A DNA stretch of 64,000 nucleotides from Sphingomonas folli. Its GTDB lineage: Bacteria; Pseudomonadota; Alphaproteobacteria; Sphingomonadales; Sphingomonadaceae. The notes under the pieces are model-generated. The model had not been told where the DNA came from, made no database searches, and saw only the letters and a program-made list of their open reading frames with translations. A program made the translations under genes and the position numbers. This document shows positions 18,807 to 28,000 of the stretch, in pieces. Every line of letters begins with the position of its first letter. Within the stretch, counting starts at the first letter, position 1. The stretch covers positions 124,001 through 188,000 of the forward strand of contig NZ_JAHXZL010000004.1 of the NCBI RefSeq assembly GCF_019429525.1, read 5' to 3'.

Positions 18807-19902
18807 GAGCGAGTGGGAACCTCAGGTGGATGGCGCCGGCCTCGTCGGAGAGGCTGGCGTTGAGCTGGCGCAGCAGCGAGCTGGCGAGCCGGTCGAGCGG
18901 CGGCGCCGCCGCGTCCTGCGCGGCGAGCGTGATCCGCGCCTCCAGCGTGGCGGCACGGCGCGCCACCGCGACCCGCGCGCCGGCACGGTCGCGACGGTCG
19001 AGCAGCGCGTGGATCAGCAGCGAGAAGGCGACCGCCTGCTCGATCGGGATCATCACCGGCTCCGCCGCCTCGACCCGCCCCTCGCCGCCGGTGGTCAGCT
19101 CGACCGCGCCGTGCAGGATCTCGACCGCGTCGACCGCGAGCGAGGCGCCGTCGGCCTGGTACAGCGGGCGGTGCGCCAGCGCGATCAGCTCGAGCCGCTC
19201 CGCGACGGTGGTCAGCGCCGGCGGCACCGGCCCGGCACCGCGCAGCTCGTTGCGGACGACGCCGACCGCCATCTGCAGGTTGTTGCGGACGCGGTGGTTG
19301 AGCTCGGCGAGCAGGCGGTCGCGCTCGGCGATGTTGCGGCACAGCTCCTCCTCGTGCCGCAGCCGCAGCTTGGCCAGCGCGACATAGTGGCAGAGCGTGT
19401 GGAGCAGCTGCAGCTCCTCGGCGGTGAAACCGGTGCTGTCGCGGCGGCCGAAGCCGAGCGTGCCGAGCAACCGCTCGCCGTCGAGCAGCGGGGTGCAGGC
19501 GTAGCAATCGAGACCGACCGAGCGGACGAAGGCGAGGTGCGGGTCATCCGAGCCCTGCACACCGCTGGCGTGGATCCGGCGGCGCTCCAGCGCGGCGCAG
19601 CCGCACACCGCCTCCCCCAGCCGCAGCTGGGCGCCGTCGCGCGCCTGCTGCGCGGTCAACCCGGCATAGGCCTCGAGCCGCAGCAGCCCCTCGTCGTGGC
19701 GGTAGTTGAAGAAGACGTCGAGCCGCAGCTCGGCGCGGATCAGCGCGAACAGCTCGTCGACCATCCGTGCCGGGTCGGTCGCGGCGAGCAGCCGGTCGGC
19801 CGCCTCCGCCGCGAGCGCGAGATAGCGGCGCGACAGGTCGGGCGCCGCGCCCGCGTCGGGGCTGGCGTGTGATGATGGGGGTCCGCGCTCAACCTCCGAC
19901 AT
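18796..19902 (-). CDS. GAF-domain sensor, HisKA_2-type histidine kinase with degenerate ATPase
   Basis: About 368 residues from ATG 19902 (MSEVERGPPSS); a GTG at 19950 would add 16. A GAF domain (about 20-180) is followed by the dimerisation/phosphoacceptor helices with the classical HisKA_2/HWE H-box ELNHRVRNNLQ (His203). The expected ATP-binding domain is present in outline but lacks its motifs. Where NELVTNALKHA should stand the protein has SLLIHALLDRRDRAG, and the DxGxGLP lid is replaced by LAAQDAAAPP. It may be a phosphotransfer or phosphatase protein rather than a kinase. No membrane segment is seen, so it is probably cytoplasmic and uses the GAF domain for input. Confidence 0.85.
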   Translation of the reverse strand: MSEVERGPPSSHASPDAGAAPDLSRRYLALAAEAADRLLAATDPARMVDELFALIRAELRLDVFFNYRHDEGLLRLEAYAGLTAQQARDGAQLRLGEAVCGCAALERRRIHASGVQGSDDPHLAFVRSVGLDCYACTPLLDGERLLGTLGFGRRDSTGFTAEELQLLHTLCHYVALAKLRLRHEEELCRNIAERDRLLAELNHRVRNNLQMAVGVVRNELRGAGPVPPALTTVAERLELIALAHRPLYQADGASLAVDAVEILHGAVELTTGGEGRVEAAEPVMIPIEQAVAFSLLIHALLDRRDRAGARVAVARRAATLEARITLAAQDAAAPPLDRLASSLLRQLNASLSDEAGAIHLRFPLAHAG

Positions 19903-19982
19903 GGCGGGCTGGTTAGTGCCCTTCGGCCATTTTTTACAGCGCGAATCCACTTGCCTAGGTGAATCAACCGTCCGGCAGTGAC

Positions 19983-22900
19983 TTAGATCGGCGAGGCGTA
20001 GAGCGCGTGGTGGGTCAATATGTACAGGGTGCGCCGGTCGGGGCCGCCGATCAGCAGCTGGAGCGGGCGCTCGGGCACGTCGATCCGCTTGGTCTCGCGT
20101 CCGTCGGCGGCGTAGACGAAGACCTGGCCGTTGGCGACGTAGAGGTTGCCGGCCTCGTCGCGCGCGACGCTCTCGCCGCCGCGCTCGGCCACCACCTTGA
20201 GGTCGGTCACCTGCCCCGACGTCCCGACCAGCCCGCTGTAGGTGCGGTTCTCCGAGGCATTGGTGAGCGTCACGCGACTACCCGGCGCCGCCCCGACCAG
20301 GCCGTAGGAGTCGAGCGTGTCGGACCAGCGCCAGCCGATATGGTCGTCCGGCCCCTGGTTCCAGACGCGGAAGGCGGGCAGCACCAGCGAGCCGTCGGGC
20401 GAGACATATTCCTGCGGCTTGGCCTCGCCCAGCTTGCTGGTGAAGAAGGAGGAGATCGGCGGATAGTCGTAGCTCTTCGGGTCGATCCGGTCGGCGAACT
20501 CGCCGTTGGCCCAGACGTTGACCGGCAGCAGCGTGGTCGCGCCCGGGTGCGCGCGCGCCGCCGTGGGCGCGATCACGCGGACGTCCTCCGGCCTGGCCGG
20601 ATCGATGCTGTAGACCGTGCCGTCGCGCCCCGCCGAGGACTGGACGAGCAGGTCGCCCGACCGCGCGATCGCGAGGTTGACCGGGTCGAGCGGCGCCTGC
20701 GCCACGATCGACAGCCCCTCCTGGCGCGACCAGCCGTGGATGCGGTGGAAGAAGCGGTCGATGAAGTAGAGCTTGCCGGCCTTGTCCACCGCGCCGCCCG
20801 CGATCGAGTAGAAGCCGTCGGCGAGCTTCTCGACCCCCGGCGACACCGGCACCGCCGGCGCGGTCGCCGCACTGGCGGGGGCAGCGGGCACGTCGAGGCG
20901 CGCGAACTCGCGCTCGCGCACCTCCTGCTGCCGCGTCATGTCCTTGATCGCGTTCTCGAACGGAAATTTGCTCGCGCGCAGATAGGTGCCGCAGCCCTTG
21001 GCATCGCAGCTGGCGAAGCCGCTCTCGGCGTTGACGTGAACGTTGCGGAAGCGGATGTCGCCCGAGTGGTACAGCTTCACCGCGGCGTCCATCGGCTTGA
21101 TCGTCCGCGTCACGCGATAGCCGTGATAGTTGGCGAACAGGATGTTGCGCGAGTGGTGGATCTCGGTCGAGATCGCGTTGACCCCGTCGCGCACCTCCTG
21201 CTCGGTCTGCGGCGCGAGGAACTCCCAGTTCTCGACATGGTCGAGCACGATCTCGGCGCGATAGTGGTGCTCCGCCGACAGCTCGTAGACATGCCCCGGC
21301 GTCGTCGTGTCCGAGACGTAGAAGCCCGCCGAGGCCAGGGTGTTGGGTGACCAGATCGCGGCGAAGGTGCCGCCGCCCCCGTCGGTCACCCAGATGCTCG
21401 GATGCTGGCCGTCGGGGCGTGCCCGCGGGTCGTTGGGCTTGATCGCGCTGCCCTCGGTGAGGACGGTCCCGCCCCCGCCCTGGATCTTGACGTCGTTGAC
21501 CATCGAGGCGGCGCCGGCACGCCACAGCAGCGCGGTGGCGCGCGGGTTGACGCTCCCGGTCCACAGCCCCAGGCCGTGGACGATCGCCCGGCCGCCCTTG
21601 GCGCTCTCCAGCAGCGCGCGCGCCCCGCCGACGCCGGCGTAATTGGGCGCGTTGTCGGGCAGATAGAGATGAGTCAGGCTGGGGTGCAACGCGATCAGGA
21701 CGCTGTCGGGGCGCAGCCTGAGCGTGTCGGTGACGCGATAGCGGCCCGTCGGCAGATAGAGCACGCGATGCGTATCGATCGCGCGCTGCAGCGCCGCGGT
21801 GTCGTCGGTGGCATCATCGCCCCTCACGCCGAGCGTTCGAACGTTGACCCACTGGCTGACCGGCGGCAGCGCGGCGATCGCGGGCGCGGCCGCCCGCGGC
21901 GCGCGGGTGAGCGGCGCGATGTCCGCGCGGGTGGCGGTCTCGCCGATCTCGCCCAAGCCGGCGAGCGCGAGGCCGTGCGAGAAGTCGGTGACCTGGTACA
22001 GCTTTCCCTTGCCCGCGATCGTGCGCCCGCTATCGCGGAAGCGCGCGAACACCGGCGTGTCGCTCGCCACCGCATGGTCGAAGCCGATCTGGGTGAAGAC
22101 GCTGCTCTCCTCCGAGATCACCACCGCCGCCGAGCTGACCTTCTCGAAGCGGACGTCCTTGCCCCACACGGAGTCGGACCAGCCGCGGTCGATGTCGATC
22201 CCGATCGGCGTGTCGCGGATGGCGACGTTGACGAGCGTCAGGTCCACCTCATGCTCGCGGATCGCGGCGTCGCGCTGGCCCTCGAACTCGGAGTCGATCA
22301 GCGTGAACTGCCACGCCGGCGAGGTCTTCTCGGTGAGGATGCCGTAGCGGCCGCCGTAGAAGCGCAGGTCCTCGAACTCGTTGCCCGCCTGGTAGACGCC
22401 CGCCAGCGCCGAGCCGAGGTGGAAGTCGGCGTGACGGACATAGCCGTGCTGCGCGACGCGGAAGCGCACCGCCACCGCGCCCGCATTGCCCTCGCCGACG
22501 CGGAAGTCGACGTTGGCGATCGCCGAGTAGAAGGTGCTGGAGGTGGCGTCGAACACCTTGGGGTCGAACGGCACGGTGGTGGGCGGCGGCACCGCGACCG
22601 CGCCGACGCGATACTGGTCCTCGCCGGTGAAGGCGAGCATCGCCGCGACGCCGCTACCGAAACCGGGGGTGGAGTCGCCCAGCACGATCTCGGGGCGGGT
22701 CTTGCCGATCCCGAAGATCCGCACCGCGGGGCGCACCAGGATCGTGCGCGTGACGCGGTAGCGCCCCGAGGGCAGGAAGACCACGCCGCCGCTGCCGCTC
22801 GCCGCGGCGCGGTCGATCGCCTGCTGGATCGCGGCGCTGTCGTCGGCACGGCCGTCGCCGACGCCGCGCACGGTGATCGCGCGCGGGTCGTCGGGTCGGG

Positions 22901-22994
22901 TCAGGTACACGGAGGTCGACCTGGCCATCGCGGGCATCGCCGTTCCCGCCGCCAGCGCCGCCGCCGCGACGCCCGGCCACCATCTCGCCCTCAT
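19983..22994 (-). CDS. Exported double beta-helix protein with C-terminal beta-propeller
   Basis: A 1003-residue protein with a signal peptide (ends near PAMARS). Two pectate-lyase-3/GH28-related beta-helix modules are visible by their entry motifs: GVGDGRADDSAAIQQAID plus FLPSGRYRVTRTI (about 44-90), and GVRGDDATDDTAALQRAID plus YLPTGRYRVTDTL (about 385-430). From about 716 to the end the sequence changes to NHL/SMP-30-like propeller repeats (LADGFYSIAGGAVDKAGKLYFIDRFF, YVANGQVFVYAADGRE). Such a protein would bind or cut an acidic polysaccharide, and the propeller may act like a gluconolactonase. Neither activity is proven by visible catalytic residues. It sits near gluconokinase, a FadR-type regulator and a TonB receptor. 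Confidence 0.8.
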   Translation of the reverse strand: MRARWWPGVAAAALAAGTAMPAMARSTSVYLTRPDDPRAITVRGVGDGRADDSAAIQQAIDRAAASGSGGVVFLPSGRYRVTRTILVRPAVRIFGIGKTRPEIVLGDSTPGFGSGVAAMLAFTGEDQYRVGAVAVPPPTTVPFDPKVFDATSSTFYSAIANVDFRVGEGNAGAVAVRFRVAQHGYVRHADFHLGSALAGVYQAGNEFEDLRFYGGRYGILTEKTSPAWQFTLIDSEFEGQRDAAIREHEVDLTLVNVAIRDTPIGIDIDRGWSDSVWGKDVRFEKVSSAAVVISEESSVFTQIGFDHAVASDTPVFARFRDSGRTIAGKGKLYQVTDFSHGLALAGLGEIGETATRADIAPLTRAPRAAAPAIAALPPVSQWVNVRTLGVRGDDATDDTAALQRAIDTHRVLYLPTGRYRVTDTLRLRPDSVLIALHPSLTHLYLPDNAPNYAGVGGARALLESAKGGRAIVHGLGLWTGSVNPRATALLWRAGAASMVNDVKIQGGGGTVLTEGSAIKPNDPRARPDGQHPSIWVTDGGGGTFAAIWSPNTLASAGFYVSDTTTPGHVYELSAEHHYRAEIVLDHVENWEFLAPQTEQEVRDGVNAISTEIHHSRNILFANYHGYRVTRTIKPMDAAVKLYHSGDIRFRNVHVNAESGFASCDAKGCGTYLRASKFPFENAIKDMTRQQEVREREFARLDVPAAPASAATAPAVPVSPGVEKLADGFYSIAGGAVDKAGKLYFIDRFFHRIHGWSRQEGLSIVAQAPLDPVNLAIARSGDLLVQSSAGRDGTVYSIDPARPEDVRVIAPTAARAHPGATTLLPVNVWANGEFADRIDPKSYDYPPISSFFTSKLGEAKPQEYVSPDGSLVLPAFRVWNQGPDDHIGWRWSDTLDSYGLVGAAPGSRVTLTNASENRTYSGLVGTSGQVTDLKVVAERGGESVARDEAGNLYVANGQVFVYAADGRETKRIDVPERPLQLLIGGPDRRTLYILTHHALYASPI

Positions 22995-23049
22995 CGTCCG
23001 TCTCCCGGCTCTCAGCTTCTCGACACGCCGGCGGCACCCCCGCCGCGCG

Positions 23050-23298
23050 CTAGGCGGCGTGCGCGCCCAATGCCTCGGCGACCACGGCGACCTGGGTGCG
23101 GTTGCGCACGTTGAGCTTGCGCATCAGCGCGGTCATGTGCGCCTTCACCGTCGCCTCGGCGATGCCGAGCTCGAAGGCGATCTCCTTGTTGAGCCGTCCC
23201 GAGCGGACGCCGCGCAGCACCTTCACCTGGGTGGGGGTGAGGTGAGCCAGCGTGGCCATGTCGCTGGCCGATCGGTCAGGGAATGCGCCCGTCGTCAT
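23050..23298 (-). CDS. LuxR-type HTH protein lacking a sensory domain
   Basis: Only 82 residues, almost all of it a GerE/LuxR DNA-binding domain: LTPTQVKVLRGVRSGRLNKEIAFELGIAEATVKAHMTALMRKLNVRNRTQ. The NKEIAxxLxIxxxTVKxHM core is intact. The roughly 130-residue receiver or ligand domain that normally precedes it is absent, and the 208 bp upstream hold no matching sequence in the same reading direction. It may be a stand-alone HTH regulator or the 3' remnant of a deleted NarL-type response regulator. The intact frame and good motif argue for a functional gene. Confidence 0.75.
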   Translation of the reverse strand: MTTGAFPDRSASDMATLAHLTPTQVKVLRGVRSGRLNKEIAFELGIAEATVKAHMTALMRKLNVRNRTQVAVVAEALGAHAA

Positions 23299-23433
23299 CC
23301 TGCTCCTCCTTCGCCGCGGTCGTCGCCGCGCGCCCTTGTCTTGCTGCCCGCCACGAACCGGTTGGACAGCTTTGCGCGATAAGAGCTCGGATCGCTCCGT
23401 TCGGCAAGTGATTCGGCGGCGCCCCGCTCAAAT

Positions 23434-23444
23434 CTGTCAGACAG
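23434..23444. promoter_or_regulatory. Short palindrome upstream of the FadR-type regulator gene
   Basis: CTGTCAGACAG is a perfect odd-centred inverted repeat (CTGTC-A-GACAG), 62 bp before the GTG start of the FadR-type gene. FadR/GntR operators often have a TNGTNNNACNA-like core, which this fits loosely. Autoregulation by the adjacent gene is the natural guess. Confidence 0.4.
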
Positions 23445-23506
23445 GCAAGAAGCTCGCCACGGCAGTCGCGCTCGGTTATGCCAGCTGACCGGGCGAGGAG
23501 AGGATC

Positions 23507-24184
23507 GTGAGCGAGGGACGGCTGACCGATCGCGCCTATGCCGCGATCGTGCGCATCATCAACGACGAGGCGCTGGCGGTCGGCGACCGGCTGCCGTCCG
23601 AGGCACGGCTCGCGGAGAGCTTCGGCATGTCGCGCGCGATCGTGCGCGAGGCGCTGGCACGGCTGGCGTCGGACGGGATCACCGAGGCGCGGCGCGGCGC
23701 CGGCTCCTACGTCAAGCGGCGTCCCTCGGCGCGCCTCGACACGCACATGCCGATGGACACGCTGGCCTCGGCGATGGGCACCTATGAGGTGCGCTTCGTG
23801 CTCGAGGCCGAGGCCGCGCGGCTGGCGGCGCAGCGCCGCTCGCCCGCGCAGATGGAGGCGATCGAGCGCGCGCTCGCCGGCCTGCGCGGCGCGTTGCTCT
23901 CCAACGATCCCGCGCACGACGAGGACTGGCTGCTCCACCGCGCGATCGTCGAGGCCACCGCCAACGCCTCCTTCCCGCTCGTCTTCGACCAGCTGCGCGA
24001 CGGGGTGATGCGTGTGCTGCGCGCCGGCGTCGACATCTCGCGCTCGCGCCCGCCCGCGGTGATCGGCGCGATGATGGAGGAGCATGACGCGATCGTCGAC
24101 GCGATCCGCGCCCAGGACGCCGAGGGCGCCGCGCTGGCGATGCGCTGGCACCTGTCGCAGGGGAGACGCCGGCTGATGCCGTAG
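23507..24184 (+). CDS. FadR-subfamily GntR transcriptional regulator
   Basis: A 225-residue regulator starting at GTG 23507 behind a strong GAGGAGAGG ribosome site (23495-23503). The N-terminal winged HTH is canonical (LPSEARLAESFGMSRAIVREALARLASDGI, then RRGAGSYV). The C-terminal all-helical FCD domain carries metal/effector-binding positions (EVRFVLEAEAARLAA, DWLLHRAIVEATANASF, EHDAIVDAIRAQD). Members of this subfamily answer to uronates, gluconate or other acids. The convergent gluconokinase gene makes a sugar-acid signal likely, but that is inferred from position only. Confidence 0.93.
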   Translation: MSEGRLTDRAYAAIVRIINDEALAVGDRLPSEARLAESFGMSRAIVREALARLASDGITEARRGAGSYVKRRPSARLDTHMPMDTLASAMGTYEVRFVLEAEAARLAAQRRSPAQMEAIERALAGLRGALLSNDPAHDEDWLLHRAIVEATANASFPLVFDQLRDGVMRVLRAGVDISRSRPPAVIGAMMEEHDAIVDAIRAQDAEGAALAMRWHLSQGRRRLMP

Positions 24185-24192
24185 GAACTTAC

Positions 24193-24219
24193 GATCCTCC
24201 CCGCTGGCGGGGAAGGTCG
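24193..24219. repeat. Short hairpin between convergent genes; dispersed-repeat-like
   Basis: TCCCCGC (24198-24204), loop TG, GCGGGGA (24207-24213) make a 7-bp stem, extended by CC/GG with a bulge. The flanking GATCCTCCCC and GGGGAAGG are shared with the larger elements at 36521, 42538 and 47621. It lies between the convergent FadR-type gene and gluconokinase and could stop transcription, though no T tract follows. Confidence 0.5.
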
Positions 24220-24247
24220 GCGCTCCCGCCCTGGCGCGTCGCCGCTC

Positions 24248-24793
24248 TCACCTCCGCGCCAACCACGCGCGTACCGTCTCCACCAGCTCGTCGGGCGGCC
24301 GCGTCGAATCCAATGTCAGCGCGCGCTCGTCCGCGGTGGGAGGCTCGAGTGTGGCGAGCTGGCTGTCGAGCAGTGCGACCGGCATATAATGGCCGGAACG
24401 GGTCGCCATCCGCCGCGCGATCGTCGCGTGATCGAGGGAGAGCAGCACGAAGGCGGGGCGGAGGCCCGACGCCGCACCGAGCCGCTCGCGATAGACGCGC
24501 CGCAGCGCCGAGCAGGCCGCCACCGCCCGCCCCCGTTCGCGCGCGGCATCGCCGAGCGCCGCCCCGAGCCGATCGAGCCATGGCCAGCGATCGTCGTCGG
24601 TCAGCGCGTGCCCGTCGCGCATCTTCGCGATGTTCGCGGCGGAATGATAGGTGTCGCCCTCCAGCATCGGGCAGCCGAGCGCGCCAGCCAGCGCGGTGGC
24701 GAGCGTCGTCTTGCCGGTGCCGCTCACCCCCATCACCACGATCGCGAGCGCCGCCGCGCCCTCGCCCCCGCTCGCCTGCCCGATCGCTCGCAA
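24248..24793 (-). CDS. gntK: Gluconokinase (GntK-type)
   Basis: About 181 residues. It phosphorylates D-gluconate to 6-phosphogluconate, which enters the Entner-Doudoroff or pentose phosphate route. The P-loop GVSGTGKTT is followed by the family-typical EGDTYHSAANIAKMRDGHALTDDDRWPWL, CSALRRVYR and GHYMPVALLDSQLATLE blocks, all characteristic of short gluconokinases. The start is uncertain. The open frame begins with TTG at 24793; GTG codons just before VVMGVSG or the Met before GVSG are alternatives. It is convergent with the FadR-type regulator and divergent from a TonB receptor gene. Confidence 0.92.
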   Translation of the reverse strand: MRAIGQASGGEGAAALAIVVMGVSGTGKTTLATALAGALGCPMLEGDTYHSAANIAKMRDGHALTDDDRWPWLDRLGAALGDAARERGRAVAACSALRRVYRERLGAASGLRPAFVLLSLDHATIARRMATRSGHYMPVALLDSQLATLEPPTADERALTLDSTRPPDELVETVRAWLARR

Positions 24794-25005
24794 TGCTCAC
24801 CCCGTGTCCGCCGCGACCCGATAGGGCCGCCTCACCGTCTGCCGCTATCCCGCGTCCGTGGCGCCTTGACCAGCGCGACCTTGGTCGGCGGTCCGCCGCT
24901 GCCGCGACTTTGGTCGTAGATGAAGCTCGGTCGCGGATCGGCTATATCGCCGGTGAGCGAAATAGCGGCACCGCGCCGTCAGCGCGGGCTCACCTCAGGG
25001 GATGG

Positions 25006-28000
25006 ATGATGATCAAGGCCGAGCGCGACCCTTCTGCCCGTCGATTTGGTAACGCTACCAGCTATCTCACGATGGCGCTGATGCTGGCTGCCGCACCCGC
25101 CGCGGCCCAGACCCAGACCCAGACCCAGACCCAGACTCCGCCCGCTTCGCCCGCGCCCGACGTGCCGCCCGCCACGCGCAGCGCCGATCCGGCCGCACCC
25201 GACTCGTCGATCGCGCCCGCCGACCAAGATGCGGCGCCGGCGTCGACGAACGGCTCCGACATCATCGTCACTGGCTCGCGCATCACCGCCTCCGGCTTCA
25301 ACGCGCCCACGCCCACCACCGTGGTCGGCGAGGAGCAGATCGCGCGCAACGCGCAGCCCAATATCTTCAACACGATCGCGCAGCTGCCCTCGCTCCAGGG
25401 TTCGACCGGCGCGGCGACGGGGACGTTCAGCACCTCGAGCGGCCAGCAGGGGCTCAGCTCCTTCTCGCTGCGTGGGCTCGGCACGATCCGCACGCTGACG
25501 CTGCTCGACGGGCAGCGCGTGGTCGGCGCCAACGTCACCGGCGTGCCCGACATCAGCCAGTTCCCGCAGCTGCTGATCAAGCGGGTCGACATCGTCACCG
25601 GCGGCGCCTCTGCCTCCTACGGCTCGGACGCGGTCGGCGGCGTGATCAACTTCGTCACCGACACGCGCTTCGAGGGGTTCAAGGCCAACGCGCAGACCGG
25701 CGTCACCACCTACGGCGACGGCGGGCAGGTGCTGCTCCAGGCCGCGGCGGGCCACGCCTTCGCCGACGACCGGCTCCACCTCGTCGTCAGCACCGAATAT
25801 GCCAAGGACCAGGGCGTCGGCCCCGGCTTCTTCGGCGAGGATCTCGCCGGCAGCCGCGACTGGTATCGCGCCACCACCCTGGTCGACACCGGCATCCGCA
25901 ACAACGGCAACCCGCAGTTCCTCTACCGCGATCACGGCCAAGCCTATCAATACACCAAATACGGCCTGATCTCGGCCGGCCCGCTCCAGGGCACGGCCTT
26001 CGACGCGAGCGGCAACCCTGTCCCGTTCAACTACGGCTCGAACGGCGTACCCTCGAAGACCGCGGGCGGCAGCGTGATCGGCTGCTACGTCGGCTTCTGC
26101 GTCGGCGGCGACCAATCGGGTCATGTCGGCTCGGGCACCTCGCTCCAATCGGGGCTGGAACGGATCAACGGCTATACCCGCGTCGGCTTCGACGTGGCCC
26201 CTGACATGGAATTCTACGTCACCGCCAATATCGCGCAGGTGAAGAGCAACAACCAGCCCAACCCGGGTGCCGCGCGCACGGGGCTGACGGTGCAGTGCGC
26301 CAACCCCTACCTGCCCGCCTCGATCGCGGCGCAGTGCGCGGCGAACAACATCACCAGCTTCTCCTACGGGCTCAGCAACGCGATCCTGCCCAACATCAAG
26401 GTCAACACCGATCGCCGGCAATATCGCTTCGTCGGCGGGCTGAAGGGCAAGGCGAACCTCTTCGGGGACGATTGGACCTACGACCTATACTACGAGCACG
26501 GGATCAACGTCACCGACATCAACGTCGACAACATCAGCATCAATCGCCGCTACGACCAGGCGATCAACGCGGTGCGGCTGGGCGGTGAGATCGTCTGCGC
26601 CAACCCGGTCGCGCGCGCGCAGGGCTGCCGCCCGATCAACATCTTCGGCAACTTCCAGCCGTCGCCCGAGGCGCTCGCCTATATCGTGCCCGAGAACGGG
26701 CCCTTCCAGCATACCAAGCAGACGCAGGACGCCGCCGGCGCGAGCGTCTCGGGCACCCCGCTCGACCTCTGGGCGGGCCCGCTCGCGATCGCGCTGGGCG
26801 TCGAGTATCGCAAGGAATTCTACCGCGTCCGCGCCGACCCGTACGGCGCCGGCGTGACGGCGCTCAGTCCCAACTCGGCGCTCTATCCGGCCGACCCGAT
26901 CCTCAACGCCACCGACGGCAGCAACTGGTACGCGGGCAATTACAAGAACGGCCGCGGCAAATATGACGTGGTCGAGAGCTTCGTCGAGCTCAACCTGCCG
27001 ATCCTCGACTCGGCGGCACTCGGCAAGGCGAACGTCAACGTCGCGGGCCGGTCGACGCGCTACTCCACCTCGGGCGTGATCTACGCCTGGAAGATCGGCG
27101 GCACCTGGGAGACGCCGATCGACGGCTTCCGCCTGCGCGCGGTCACGTCGCGCGACGTGCGCGCGCCCAACCTCTCCGAGCTGTTCGCCGCGCCGGTGAC
27201 GACCACCGTCCCCAATTTCACCGACCCGCGCCCGACCGCGGCCAACCCCAACGGCCAGCAGGTGCTGATCATCCAGAACACGATCGGCAACGCCGCGCTG
27301 CGCCCCGAGACCGCGCGCAGCACCGAGCTGGGCGCGGTGCTGTCGCAGCCGAGCTGGGCGCCAGGGCTGAGCCTCTCGTTCGACTATTACAAGATCAAGG
27401 TGAAGGACGTCGTCTCCAGCCTGTCGGCGCAGCAGATCGTCAACCTCTGCGTGGTGTCGAACATCCCCGACACGTGCGGCGCCTTCAACCTCGACGGCGA
27501 TTCCAAGTTCGTCAACGTCCAGTCGTTCAACCTCGCCTCGATCGACACCGACGGCTTCGACATCGAGGCGAGCTACCAGTGGCGCAACCCGCTGTCGCTG
27601 GGGGGCAGCTTCACGCTGCGCGCGCTGGCGACCCACGTCATCAAGTTCGTCACCGACCCGGGCCTGCCCGGCACCGTGCCGGTCGACACCGCCGGCGCCA
27701 ACTCGGGCGCGACGCCCGACTGGAAGCTGCTCGCGATCCAGACCTATGAGAATGACAAGTTCAACCTGACGCTGCAGCAGCGCTGGTTCAGCAACGGCGT
27801 GATCGGCAACCAATATGTCGTCTGCGACCCCGGTACCTGCCCGGAGTCGACGACGGCCAACCCGACGATCGACTTCAACCGCATGAAGGGCGCCTTCTAC
27901 TTCGACCTGGGCGGCGGGGTGAACGTGACCAAGGAGGTGAGCATGTACTTCAAGGTCGACAATCTATTCGACCATGATCCCGAGCCGTCGCCGCAGACCA

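Noticed and set aside
24313..25005. Long upstream open extension of the TonB receptor frame
   Set aside because: It runs antisense through the gluconokinase gene with an Arg/Pro/Ala-rich sequence typical of a GC-rich shadow frame. The signal peptide and ribosome site place the start near 25006.
25108..25137. Hexamer repeat as a phase-variation switch
   Set aside because: The six-base unit keeps the reading frame whatever the copy number, so it cannot switch the gene off by slippage.
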